A program made the translations under genes and the position numbers. DNA of 64,000 nucleotides from positions 203,201,959-203,265,958 of the forward strand of contig CP136062.1 in the NCBI GenBank assembly GCA_032622095.1, written 5' to 3'. Shown in pieces: positions 1 through 54,499 of the stretch. Source of the stretch: Siphonodentalium dalli. Lineage: Eukaryota; Mollusca; Scaphopoda; Gadilida; Siphonodentaliidae. The number at the start of each line of letters is the position of its first letter. Position 1 is the first letter of the stretch. Below the pieces are notes generated by a model, which worked only from the letters and a program-made list of their open reading frames with translations, had not been told where the DNA came from and ran no database searches.

Positions 1-718
1 AATAGGTGACTTGAAACCACAATACAAGTTAGTGATTTTGGTAATATGGACAAGTTGTCACTGAAAATAATGATCATCTATGAAGAGAAATAAGAGGGGA
101 TGAAAATACAATAGGTTTTATTGAAATGGCAAGTATTTATTCCATAAAACGATCTCTGTCAACACCAACACCTGGAAAATTTCGTCGGCAGTGATGAATA
201 GAATGGCATAAAATGTGTAACCTCAGGCCCAATCTACACCAGAGATATTCAGGGGAAGATTGGAACAAAACATGTTTATTCCTGCATATCCAAGAACAGT
301 CAATAACATTGTTCTGGTCACATGTAATTTGTAAATAAAGGTATCAGATGCTACTGTTGCATTGTGGGCTGGTATCTGCATGGACTACATGTATGTAAGA
401 GGAATAACTCTAAACCCATGGCCATAGTCTAATACATTGAATTTTCACACTGGAGCACATACTAGAGCTAGAAAATATCTTTAACACCTAATACATGACA
501 TAATAGTCCAGCAAGCTGCATAATATATTACCAGTTAGCATGTATAAAAGCATGCCAATTTTATAATACATGTTAAAAGGGTGTACTACACTATTTTATC
601 ACTTTCAAATGGCCGGTTAAAAAAAAAAAAAAAAAGTGTAAAAAAAAAAAAAACCCTGCCTGCCTACCTGGAAAATTTTCCCCATGTTATCGGAAACAGA
701 CATGTTTTTTTTTTTGGC
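1..718. other. Unassigned DNA, left edge
   Basis: No coding segment or RNA gene recognised. A-rich homopolymer runs occur at 620-652. The sequence would belong to the last intron(s) or the 3' flank of the ANKRD gene. Confidence 0.4.
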
Positions 719-723
719 CTAAG

Positions 724-1296
724 TAATACCCCCCATATTCAACATGTTATTCGAATAAAGTAGCCATTACCATATATTCGGCACTGAAATTATGTCAACA
801 GGTAACCCTAACCCTAAACCCCCTAACCCTAACCCTAACCCCTAACTCTAATCCTAAATTTATTGACTGAATAAAAGCTTGGACAAAATTATGCATGTTG
901 CGAAAAAAATTCTCTAAGTCGAAAAAGGGGGATAACTATACCAAAAAATGTCGGACAGACGTCATAAACGCAGGTTCCCATCGTACTAAATATCTGTGCC
1001 ACGTTTAAAAAAAATTTACCCAAAAATGTAGGAATGAAAGCTCGGACAAAATTATCCATGTTGCAAAAAAATTCCAAGTCGAAAAAGGGAGATAACTCCA
1101 CCAAAAAATGTCCGACAGACGTCATAATCACAGGTGCATATGTTCCCATGGTACTAAATATCTGTGCCAAGTTGAAAAAACGACTGAGAAAAACTCCGGA
1201 CAAATTTGTGTCCACAGACGGACAGACGGTGCGACGGACAGACGAGATGATAGCAGTATACCCCCCCCCCACAACTCATTGCGGGGGGTACAATAA
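724..1296. mobile_element. Helitron-like/pearl-type element
   Basis: Starts TAATACCCCCC and ends in a hairpin built on a C-run of about 11 and GGGGGGTACAATA (1258-1296). Two diverged tandem units (about 880-1020 and 1030-1180: AAGCTCGGACAAAATTATSC ... AAATGTCSGACAGACGTCAT) are followed by a GGACAGACGG tract. This matches the layout of bivalve pearl-type non-autonomous Helitrons. No replication protein is encoded. Confidence 0.6.
801..857. repeat. Interstitial telomere-like CCCTAA repeat
   Basis: Six to seven degenerate CCCTAA units on the plus strand. The second copy (2546-2596) is one unit shorter. Because it sits inside a duplicated transposon block it is interstitial and not a chromosome end. 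Confidence 0.8.
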
Positions 1297-1366
1297 AAAT
1301 ATTAGAATGGTATAATAAAGTTTATGATATGCTAAGCTATCAAATACTAGTATTTTTGCATCAGAT

Positions 1367-2068
1367 AACAAGAGCATCGCTAGGGCGTGGCAAAATACGC
1401 CCTTTAGCCATTTCGAATTGTACTATCGCAAAATAAGATAATACTTTGAGCTTACATTTGAAGAAAATCTGATATACCCCTAATTTCAATGCCAAATTGT
1501 GGTAAAATTCTAAGTCGAAAAATGGCCATAACTCATGTAAAAATAATTAGACAGAACCTATATTCAAACTTGGCGTGTAGTTTTAGCTGGGAAATACACA
1601 TACCAGCTTTGGTTCAGCTCAAATAATAAAAACTGGAGTTATCGGTCGGAAACCAAAAATATTAACAGACGGTCAAATTCTAAGTCGAAAAAGGGCCGTA
1701 ACTCATGTAAAAATAATTGGACGAAACCAATATTCGAACTTGGCCTGTATCTATAGCTGGGAAATACACATACCAACTTTGGTTCAGATCAAATAATCCA
1801 AACTGGAGTTATCGGTCGGAAACCAAAAATGTTAACACGATAAAATTCTAAGTCGAAAAAGGGCCGTAACTCATGTAAAAATAATTGGACATAACCCATA
1901 TTCGAACTTGGCCTGTATCTTTAGCTGGGAAATACACATAACAACTTTGGTTCAGATCAAATAATCCAAACTGGAGTTATCAATCGGAAACCAAAAATGT
2001 TAACGGACGGACAGACGGACGGACAGACTGATAACATAATACGACCTTTTTTCAAAAAGGGCGTATAA
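1367..2068. mobile_element. Helitron-like element with tandem core of about 170 bp (family H1)
   Basis: Begins CAAGAGCATCGCTAGGGCGT and ends CTTTTTTCAAAAAGGGCGTA. Near the ends, ATACGCCCTTT and AAAGGGCGTAT are inverted. The core has three tandem units (AAATTCTAAGTCGAAAAAGG ... GGTCGGAAACCAAAAATGTT), then a GGACGGACAGAC tract. The same family recurs at 3105-3835, 33388-35505 and 36970-37750. Confidence 0.65.
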
Positions 2069-2463
2069 AAACCGCTATCCGTCTATATTCATATTTCACT
2101 CGTATCCATCTGCGCTAAAATTAAAAGTGATTAGGTACTGGAGGAGTTAACATTGCTTTGCCACATTGAACTAGAGTTACTTCCCGCTGACTACTCTTTT
2201 GTTTGTTTAAATTATACATTACTGTATGTAGGGCTGCCATGACTCATCACGTTTCTGTTGCATTGTGATCATTTATTCATGACTCAATGCATTGTATCTG
2301 TCTGAGCAAACCTTTGATTTTCGTTGTTCTAAGCGCATGTATTTTGAACATCAAGCGTGCTTTTCGTGTAAGCACTTTCCCGATAGACTGTCAGTTTTGA
2401 GTGGGCTACACATTGTCATTGGTTAAATAGCGAGAACTAGAGATGGGCTTGTCCCAGATGGGA

Positions 2464-3976
2464 CTAAGTAATACCCCCCATATTCAACATGTTATTCGAA
2501 TAAAGTAGCCATTACCATATATTCGGCACTGAAATTATGTCAACAGGTAACCCTAACCCTAAACCCCCTAACCCTAACCCCTAACTCTAATCCTAAATTT
2601 ATTGACTGAATAAAAGCTTGGACAAAATTATGCATGTTGCGAAAAAAATTCTCTAAGTCGAAAAAGGGGGATAACTATACCAAAAAATGTCGGACAGACG
2701 TCATAAACGCAGGTTCCCATCGTACTAAATATCTGTGCCACGTTTAAAAAAAATTTACCCAAAAATGTAGGAATGAAAGCTCGGACAAAATTATCCATGT
2801 TGCAAAAAAATTCCAAGTCGAAAAAGGGAGATAACTCCACCAAAAAATGTCCGACAGACGTCATAATCACAGGTGCATATGTTCCCATGGTACTAAATAT
2901 CTGTGCCAAGTTGAAAAAACGACTGAGAAAAACTCCGGACAAATTTGTGTCCACAGACGGACGGACGGTGCGACGGACAGACGAGATGATAGCAGTATAC
3001 CCCCCCCCCCCACAACTCATTGCGGGGGGTACAATAAAAATATTAGAATGGTATAATAAAGTTTATGATATGCTAAGCTATCAAATACTAGTATTTTTGC
3101 ATCAGATAACAAGAGCATCGCTAGGGCGTGGCAAAATACGCCCTTTAGCCATTTCGAATTGTACTATCGCAAAATAAGATAATACTTTGAGCTTACATTT
3201 GAAGAAAATCTGATATACCCCTAATTTCAATGCCAAATTGTGGTAAAATTCTAAGTCGAAAAATGGCCATAACTCATGTAAAAATAATTAGACAGAACCT
3301 ATATTCAAACTTGGCGTGTAGTTTTAGCTGGGAAATACACATACCAGCTTTGGTTCAGCTCAAATAATAAAAACTGGAGTTATCGGTCGGAAACCAAAAA
3401 TATTAACAGACGGTCAAATTCTAAGTCGAAAAAGGGCCGTAACTCATGTAAAAATAATTGGACGAAACCAATATTCGAACTTGGCCTGTATCTATAGCTG
3501 GGAAATACACATACCAACTTTGGTTCAGATCAAATAATCCAAACTGGAGTTATCGGTCGGAAACCAAAAATGTTAACACGATAAAATTCTAAGTCGAAAA
3601 AGGGCCGTAACTCATGTAAAAATAATTGGACATAACCCATATTCGAACTTGGCCTGTATCTTTAGCTGGGAAATACACATAACAACTTTGGTTCAGATCA
3701 AATAATCCAAACTGGAGTTATCAATCGGAAACCAAAAATGTTAACGGACGGACGGACGGACAGACGGACGCTAAGACGGACGGACAGACTGATAACATAA
3801 TACGACCTTTTTTCAAAAAGGGCGTATAAAAACCGCTATCCGTCTATATTCATATTTCACTCGTATCCATCTGCGCTAAAATTAAAAGTGATTAGGTACT
3901 GGAGGAGTTAACATTGCTTTGCCACATTGAACTAGAGTTACTTCCCGCTGACTACTCTTTTGTTTGTTTAAATTAT
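2464..3976. repeat. Direct repeat, copy 2 (about 1.5 kb)
   Basis: Second copy of 719-2215. Differences seen: one telomere-like unit fewer, one extra C in the C-run, and a longer GGACGGACAGACGG tract near 3745-3790. Outside these tracts it is almost identical, so the duplication is young. Confidence 0.9.
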
Positions 3977-6171
3977 CGTCTGTTAGTTAAACATACTATG
4001 ATGTTAGCCCCTTTATCCATCAACTAATCTGTCTGAAAAATGGAACTATAAACACAAGCTCATTACCATGGCTGTGCTTGGGTATACAAATTTGCGCTTT
4101 TTACTCTTCTTTCGATTTGAGACGCATGGGCCAACTGAGTGGAGCATATAATAAACAGAAAATCTACATTTTTTGGTTGGATATGGTAATTATCTCATTC
4201 GTGAAAACAAAAACAATGTATTTCCACTCATGGCAGAGCCACTCGTGGCAATGCATTTTGTTTTGTCATCACCCATGAGATTATTCACATAACCAACTAA
4301 AAAGTGTTAGATATCCTCTATGTATTAAACAGATATTTACACCCTGTAACACCCAAAATAAAAGGACATAAAATTAAATTGTCAACGAGTCGATAATTTG
4401 GAGAGCTAGTCGATAACACCTTGGTGTTGCCATGCATTTCCGTAGGCACTCACGTTGAGTCATGCGACATGATATGACTGGTTACTCAAATGTCGGAAAT
4501 TGTCGGAATCCAAAAATCGCATGAAATAATAACTCGGTCTGACATTCAGATTCCATCTTGTCGATATGTAATTGTAATTCGACTGTTCAAAAAACGCGAA
4601 GGCCAGCCTCAGACAATGCTAGATCAAAGATGCCACTGCTGACATGAGTAGCATTATGGGCACGTGCAAGTCATGCAACCACGGTGTCAGCATTTTTATT
4701 ACTCTGAAGTTTCAATTACAATCTTGCAATCTTGGAAAAAGTATTCACATTGTTCAACGCTACGTATTGCATTGTGTGACTGTTCAGATTTAAACCTTCT
4801 CACTGTAATTGCACAAGTGCGTCAGTTATTGCCGATATGCGCCATTTTTCAAAGCGCACGCCAAAATCGTCAGGTGATGAGAAGCATCATAATTTAACAA
4901 CTATAAAGTATTTTAGTCAGTCTCAATATTTATTTTCCATATACATATTAAAGATGTATTCAGGATTTGAGACTAATTTTTGCTAAACTTATGTGCCTTT
5001 TAATTTAGATTCTAAAGAATAATGAAGAAATAACTCTTGTTTCGATTACGGTTATGCAGTTAAAACTGAAAAGTTTGAAGACATATTCTATAATGCGTAA
5101 TATTAAATTTGTCTCCAACTTTCCGCTATAATTCATAACCCAAATTGAAACTAGATTTATTAATTTTAATATAATCCATCATTCACAGCAGAACCACCAT
5201 AAGTAGAAGATAGAACTAAAACGAGCGAAAACATCTGAACAAGATTACGCATAAAGTTGAAATCCGACATGCTGTTAATCACACCTCTATAATCAATTGC
5301 TCAAGTGGTCTCAATAATTCATTGTTTTGATTGGCTAGTGTCATGACATAGCGATAATGCAATAGTGTTGCATTTGTTTATGGTACATGTAGATTTCAGC
5401 TGTTGTTTGTTTCAATTATCTGCCAATGTTAGCACAAGTCTTGTGGATTTCTCTTGGTACTTGACCGCCAAGGGTTAAAAGTACATTTATTGGCGGGGCA
5501 ATCATACGCCATAGGATTTCTGATGCAACACCGAAATTCCCTTCTGCAGAAAGTAATCAAGAAATTTAGGTTATTTATTTTATTGAGAAATAACCCTGGT
5601 GGCTAATGGTGTGAGAACCAATTGTTTCTTTTACAGTATTCTATGAATTGAAAGCTTATGAATGATTAAACTATAATGAAACGAGAAAGTGTTACACAAA
5701 AGATGCTACTTTGATTTGTGTTTTATTTTTAATTTCCTATGGAATTTATTTCATATCATTTCGATGTTATAGAGGGGCAACAAATATTATTTTGTAAATT
5801 TTTCAATAACAATATTCTTTGTTATTTACGTAGGTCTATTTTTAATATCTGTCATATCTGGTTTTCAACATTTTTCAACAGAACAAAGAAAACAATGCTA
5901 AATCAGATTATGTTGTTGTTGTAACTGTGGGTCTGGAACCCTGAATGCATATTTAATGAGAGAGATAAGTTACAATAATTCAGGAAAAATCAACTTTAAG
6001 TTGCCAAGCAGGTAGTGGGCATTTCGATTTCCACAGTGAATGCTGATACGGACCATGTGTAGTGACAATTGCAAATTCATCATGATGTATCATCTCAAAA
6101 ATATTGTGATCCACATTTTGGATTCACCTTTGCATCTTTGCAGCACTGGTCATAAGCAATTTGTATGCAGT
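3977..6171. other. Unassigned AT-rich DNA
   Basis: Short open frames (for example 4078-4278 and 4664-4897) show no family resemblance or splice context. No RNA gene seen. It lies downstream of the last recognised ANKRD exon. Confidence 0.4.
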
Positions 6172-6173
6172 TA

Positions 6174-7796
6174 CCGTATTATCGCGGGTATAAGACCAGG
6201 GGGCCTAGGGAATAAATAACTTGAAAAGGCATGGGTGGTCTTATACCCCGGAAAATTTTGAGAAAATATGGCGTTGGACGATGGATGAGTAAGTATATTT
6301 AGCGTAAGTATATAGAACATATCTCATTTCTGCATTTCGAGGTATACGTACATGTAAACGTAACTTTACCAGAAAGCTGGGATTTCCCCACATTTAGTTT
6401 CGGTTTCGCACGTGGTCGATACAGAATTAACGTTGAATTGGAAATCTTACACAGAAAATATGCACAGAAAATATGCATAGAAACGAACAGTCAAAATAAC
6501 ACATGTGATAAATAACACAGTATAAGAATATATATGCCTAGAAACGTATGTAAAACTTTGTCTAGATAAATTATTTGGGAATTACAATGGGGATTTATAT
6601 TCCGATAATCGTTTCGTAAACGGAGTCCTGCATTCCGTAAAATATTTAGTTTCTGTTGACATTAAAACAAGAATGTTGTGCTTCATATGTCAATCAATGG
6701 AAAGTGGGCGTTAAATTTAACTGAGAAAATCCAATCGCTATTCAGAATGAGAAAACAATACAGCTTATGCGGTTACATAACTTACATTGTGTACATCAAT
6801 GCATGAATCCCGCATCTATAGTCTATAGTAGTCTAGTTTATATCAATGTTCAGACTTAATCCGATTAGGAAACTAATAAACCCGACGCTTTATTCGTGAT
6901 CTGTTGTCCACATAGAGGATGTTACAATAGCGACTAATTGCATGTTTGACAAAAGCCAGTGAGTGTAATTATTTAACACTAACAGTACTGACAAAAGAGT
7001 TGTATTTCTGCTAAAAAGCACGTGTTTTAATAAATAGAGTTATCGCTCCTAAACTGTTTATACTGTAAAACGTGAACAAAATGCAGCTTAAAAATGTTAA
7101 TGTCAATAACCTTTATTTTGGTTTCGAGTACATAACGTTGACGTAGTTTGGAAAGCATTGTTGTTCAATGACAAGTTCCCCTTCTGCTTCTTTTTATACC
7201 CACTGTGTGTTTACATAACCAGGAAGCCAGTCTCTCTGTGTTTGGTTACATGAAGGAACATACCGACTTTGTCACTGAACGCGAAAAATATGTTTTTACA
7301 GTACTGTAGTTGGACAGACACGCAAAGCCGCGCATGGCTTTTGAACTTGAAGCTACATAATTATGTACGTTGTTAGCGACTCGGTTCATTTGTATTTGAT
7401 GTCTGTTAATGATTTGTTTCCCCGGGAAGTATAATTTAATAAACAAATAAGATTTTAAGATTCACTTTATTTTATTTTATTTTATTGAATATTCTCACTT
7501 GCCTACGAAGTATAATTTTCCGTTTTGAATATAAATATTATATTTCTCGAGTTCGTCAATCTTTTTTTCTGTCTACAAGCTGATATCAAATACTTACTTA
7601 CCACCGCTGAAATTGAAAAAAATTTGGGGTGGGCCTAAACTCGAATATACCCCTTTGCATGCAATAAACCCGTTTTGGAGGGGTTATGGTTAGGGCCTAG
7701 GGAGGGGGTGGTCTTATACCCCGGAAAACTTACTTCCAGTGAAAATACTGGGGTGGTCTTATGCCCGAAAGTGGGCTTATACCCGCTAGAATAGGG
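6174..7796. mobile_element. Tc1/mariner/pogo-type DNA transposon, non-autonomous
   Basis: Terminal inverted repeats CCGTATTATCGCGGGTATAA (left) and CCCTATTCTAGCGGGTATAA (right end, reverse complement), flanked by TA at 6172-6173 and 7797-7798. The subterminal GTCTTATACCCCGGAAAA motif also occurs at both ends (6238-6255 and 7711-7728). No transposase frame survives. TA duplication and end sequence point to Tc1/mariner or pogo. Confidence 0.7.
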
Positions 7797-7798
7797 TA

Positions 7799-8557
7799 TT
7801 TCCATATAATTTATGTAATTTATAAATTATACATAAATTTATAATTTATATTTCGTGACAAGTCACTATCCAACCATGAACGCATGTTGGATAAAAACAC
7901 ATTGTGCACATAAACATACCATTTATTCTCCTATGCATTTTACTGAAAATTGTAGGACAAATTTTCAACAGGTGGATATATTTGTCTCATTCTTATGTTG
8001 GGCCATATTTTTTTCCAGATGAATGAAACCATTTAGTGATGTGAGTATGTAAGAAATGAATTTGGGTTTCAATGAGGTGATGGGATTTTGATAGTGATTA
8101 AAACTAAGCATTGGGGGTTCAAGCCGAGTTTGCTGGATTTTTATTGTGGTCAAAACCCATGTCTACGTGGAATCCACCAATTATTAATATATTTACATAC
8201 ATAATTTACGAAATAGGATTTGTCTTTATATAATTCCCAATATTTATTCAATTCTTACAGAATCCACCGAGTGGCTAATCGCGGAATACAAATTATATCG
8301 AACAGATTTCTTCTGGCACACTGCCAAATCCAAATATGATGAATAGTCATGCAATCTATGGATTGTTCATGTCCGACACTAACCTGTGATTTCCAGAACC
8401 TATTTCAAATACAGGGATATAGGATGGCTAAAAATTTCAGTCATCATGGTTGCAGGGGAGGGTGCGTGGCTATCATAATGCTATGGAAAAGGGGAAGAAA
8501 TACTAGGTGTATGTACAATATTCATTCAAAGACTCATGTATTCACAAAACTTCTTAC
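7799..8557. other. ANKRD intron 12 sequence
   Basis: AT-rich, with an AT palindrome at about 7803-7850. No exon matching the expected C-terminal segment was found. Confidence 0.4.
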
Positions 8558-51125
<42,568 letters not shown>

Positions 51126-51230
51126 GCAGACGACACGGTTAGAGGTCAGCTAGCCGGCCTGTGGTAAACAGTGGTTGTCGCTGACATTTGCCTTGATTGG
51201 TGTTCTCTTTCTATGTATATAACATAAAAC
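51126..51230 (-). other. Probable 5' UTR part of exon 1
   Basis: On the minus strand a strong acceptor (a run of T, then CTTTGCAG) ends at 51231-51232. The exon would then start at 51230 and give 105 nt of 5' UTR before the ATG. This implies at least one further non-coding exon and the promoter upstream, at higher coordinates. A second, weaker acceptor (TTTACCACAG) lies about 50 nt from the ATG. No promoter could be located with confidence. Confidence 0.5.
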
Positions 51231-51239
51231 CTGCAAAGA

Positions 51240-53650
51240 AAAAAAATAACTGAATAAGTTTAAAGCTACCGGTATATACAATCATCAAATTAAACCCAAG
51301 AGTGTTTTAAGAATTTTGATAACCAAAATTTTACTACTGGTACTAGTTAGTACATGTATCGGTATTACTGATAAATATAATTAATGTCAATCATGCAAGT
51401 TATTCTAGGACACACTAGTATCTGCATCAGTATACTATTACCAGAGGGGTAGTCTCCTTTTGGGCAAGTCTTTTGGGTTGGTACCAATACCGCACATGTA
51501 AGGTACATGTAAGTGACTGATTGCTTAATGAAAGTACAATTTTTTTTATATCTTTATACCTTCAATGTTCACATACACGGTATGCATGAACAAAATGTGG
51601 TAATCAATATTTTTCAAAAACAAAATATCAAATGCAACATTTTCGGTCATAGTAACCAAGGGGAATCAGGGGATTCATAATAACTCATACATTGTATGGG
51701 TACACGTCACAGAAACTGCATGTACTACATGTATTATTTGTTTCCTGAAAGTTTCCACCCTGTACTATTATTCTACCCTAGACATACCATGATACCAGTA
51801 GTTTTACTTGAGTTAAAATTTGAGGATTTTCCACCCTGTACTATTGTTAGACATTCTAGTGTACTGTAAATGCAGCAATGGTTATCAATATTTTCACCGA
51901 CGCCATAGTAGTACATGTACATGTACTTTCTCTTGATTCTATTAAGTTTCCTGGCTTTACAGTATACAACCACTAATCCCACTATGCATGTACCAGTGTA
52001 TTGATTTGTGGCACTGGCCAGCTCTATGACACAGCACATGATCTGCTATTCCTATGGTATCAAAGGCTTTCAAGGGTTTATTGATGCTAGAGATAATGTG
52101 TGTACTTACTGACAGACAACTTACCGTTTGGTACTAAAAGTGTGTTTCCACCCCATCCCCCCCAGCAACTACATGTACCGGGTACCAGAACAAATACATG
52201 TACATGTACAGGACATGTATCTTCAAGCCTAATTACAAGAGTACTTTAGGCCAACAAAAAAAAACCTCTTTGTTTCCGATACCCTGCCTGGCTGAGATTT
52301 TCTTGTCTGCTTAATTTTTGTTTTCAATTTTCTCCCGAAAGCTAGTCTATATACTAGTATTTACCTGCCAAAGACAGAGCCAAACTATACTGTACCTTGT
52401 ATGATACTTGCAATATTCGTATATCATTAGCCTTAATGCTGAATTTTAATGATCTTTACAGATGCCCGATCATAGCCATCCAATGAATTTAATAGTTTGT
52501 ACGTTTAGTGGGCAAAACATTATTTACAACTTATTTTTCCGTTTCCATTGAAGATGAAAATTTTACTTCTGAAATTTCGCCAAAATGTCTTTGCTAATGA
52601 CATATTTATAGAAATAAAAACATGAACCACGAAGAGATGATGATAGTTGTAACTAACAACCTAGTTATGCTCCCCTGAGATCATCAAAAGATTGCTGTAA
52701 ATTGTAAAATCTGATACCAATTACCAAAATTCGAAGTAAATAAAAATGTGACAAAATCAGACACAGAAATTGTGTGAGAATTTATACCAATGTTCAATAT
52801 AATATAATAAATAATGCATGTCTTGTCATTGACTATGCCATAATAGATCACTATTTTGGCATACATGTAGTCCACCCCAAGCCTTGCCGTATCTATATAA
52901 TAGAATAGTAGAATACACAAAAGCTTGTTTGGTAAATCATCAATCCACTCGGAGTAAATTTGGTATTCAGAAACACTATGTGTGTATTTTGTTTGTATCA
53001 TGATCCTACTGATAAGAATTATTAGAAAGTCAGAACTGAAAACATCAAAGAAATTTGTCAAACACTTCAACCCTCTGTGGACCCCGACACCCCGCAGCAA
53101 CTCAGTACATTATTTTTATGTTACAAGGCGAAGTGATATGAAACCTGAGGTTGTGAAAGTGTATAAAAAGCTATTGGAATTTATGATAAAATATTTTTGG
53201 TCACATAATATCACAGATGTCACATACATGTACTAACTATCACAGATTTATGGAAGTACATGTATAACTAGAATTTTGTTTATTAACTTGTCAACATGGA
53301 ACTATATTTTCCCACGAGCATTGTAATCCCTACTGTATATCACTTGCCATTCAAAATGTATGGGAAACATTTATACCTACAATGCACCTTTATACATACA
53401 TACATACATGTATGATGTACAGTACAGCGGCGATTAACAACTTTTTTTCACAATTTAACCGTTAAATACTATAGTAGGGTAATGTAAGCAAGGTATAAAG
53501 AGGTACCGGTATTAACTTCCCCAACCTGCATAAGCTGTTACTAGGAAACAATTTTATACCATGTACAGGTCTACATTGGCGATTAACAACTTTTTTTCAC
53601 AATGACTGTTAATACTATACAAATGTACGTGATCATGGTATAAACAAGCC
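51240..53650. other. Upstream/5' intron region of the ANKRD gene, unassigned
   Basis: TTTCCACCCTGTACTATTAT occurs at 51750 and a close variant at 51830, indicating a local repeat. ACATGTACATGTAC-type words are abundant. No upstream exon could be placed. Confidence 0.4.
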
Positions 53651-53658
53651 TTGAAATA

Positions 53659-53882
53659 GTGTGTGTCATTTGCAGAATGAGGTCCCCAGAGGGTGAATTT
53701 AGTGATGCTCCCCCGCATAGTGGGCTAGCATCACCAAATTCACCCTCTGGGGTCCTCATTCTGCTGAGGTGTAAGCAGAATGATGTCACCAGAGGGTGAA
53801 TTTGGTGATGCTAGCCCGCTATGCGGGGTAGCATCACTAAATTCACCCTCTGGAGACCTCATTCTACAAATGACAGACACAC
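53659..53882. mobile_element. TA-flanked fold-back MITE family D, copy 3
   Basis: GTGTGTCATTTGCAGAATGA ... CAAATGACAGACACAC within TA, with the outer inverse pair CAAGCCTTGAAA / TTTCAAGGCTTG. Confidence 0.85.
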
Positions 53883-54263
53883 TATTTCAAGGCTTGGGTA
53901 TACATGTACATGTAAATTAGATTTACAGTGTAGCTACCGGGTATATGATGAATGGATGATACAGTGAGATACCATATCAATATTTTATCTTTCAAACAAG
54001 TTCAACAGGAATTTCTACATCAAAGTGTCTATTATTTTTAACTAGGGTTGCCAAGACTATGAGTTTTCAGAATCGACTAAGTGCTCCGTGTTTTATTTCA
54101 TACACAACAAGGAATACTCATGCTCTCATAGTCTCATCTGTCCCGCAGTAGTTATGAACATGCCCTTACTATTAAGTACTGGCCATAATTGCAGATGTTT
54201 CTGCAAACTACACACATGACAGTAACTTTGCAAAATTGCATGAAGTAAAGCTAATCTATTAAG

Positions 54264-54494
54264 AATAGGATCGGCGAATATGACACAGAACGCACGTGGT
54301 CCAAAGTGTTGGAAAGTTTGCTAACCGGCAATGACGAGGTCACGGAGGTGAAGTTGAAAAACAGCGTGGTAGCTGTCAGCGTTTCGCAAACCGGAACGGA
54401 CACTGTCAATGTATTTTCGTGCGAAGCTATTCGGGTGATAATGGACTTCCAACCCAAAATTGAAATTTGTGAAATTTCTTGTCACTCAAAGTGA
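54264..54494 (+). CDS. Orphan exon-like open frame, unrecognised
   Basis: After an AG at 54262-54263 the plus strand stays open to a TGA at 54492-54494: RIGEYDTERTWSKVLESLL, then about 55 residues including VKLKNSVVAVSVSQTG and ending ICEISCHSK. The stretch is clearly GC-richer than its flanks and reads like a soluble alpha/beta protein. It has no Met near the front, so it would be a terminal exon. No partner exon or polyadenylation signal was placed, and I do not recognise the family. A gene fragment carried by a transposon or a processed relic is equally possible. Confidence 0.3.
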   Translation, partial: NRIGEYDTERTWSKVLESLLTGNDEVTEVKLKNSVVAVSVSQTGTDTVNVFSCEAIRVIMDFQPKIEICEISCHSK

Positions 54495-54499
54495 ACCAG

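Larger units (their letters stand above)
719..2215. repeat. Direct repeat, copy 1 (about 1.5 kb, two Helitron-like elements)
   Basis: Near-identical to 2464-3976 in the same orientation; the spacer 2216-2463 is unrelated. Within it lie a telomere-like CCCTAA patch (801-857), a Helitron-like element (about 724-1296) and a second one (about 1367-2068). The open frames inside (889-1272 and 1034-1315) recur in both copies only because the block is duplicated; they show no coding character. Confidence 0.9.

Noticed and set aside
801-857. Chromosome end from CCCTAA units
   Set aside because: The tract is short, degenerate, internal and duplicated with a transposon block.
2440-2463. hAT end from TAGAGATGGGC-like sequence
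   Set aside because: A single short match without inverted partner or flanking duplication.
889-3177. Paired frames of about 93-134 codons in the left-hand repeats
   Set aside because: Duplicated together with the Helitron-like block; repetitive translation, no domain.
719-3976. Direct repeats interpreted as LTRs of a retrotransposon
   Set aside because: Only 248 bp lies between them, with no primer-binding site, polypurine tract or retroviral-type frame, and the copies themselves contain complete other elements.
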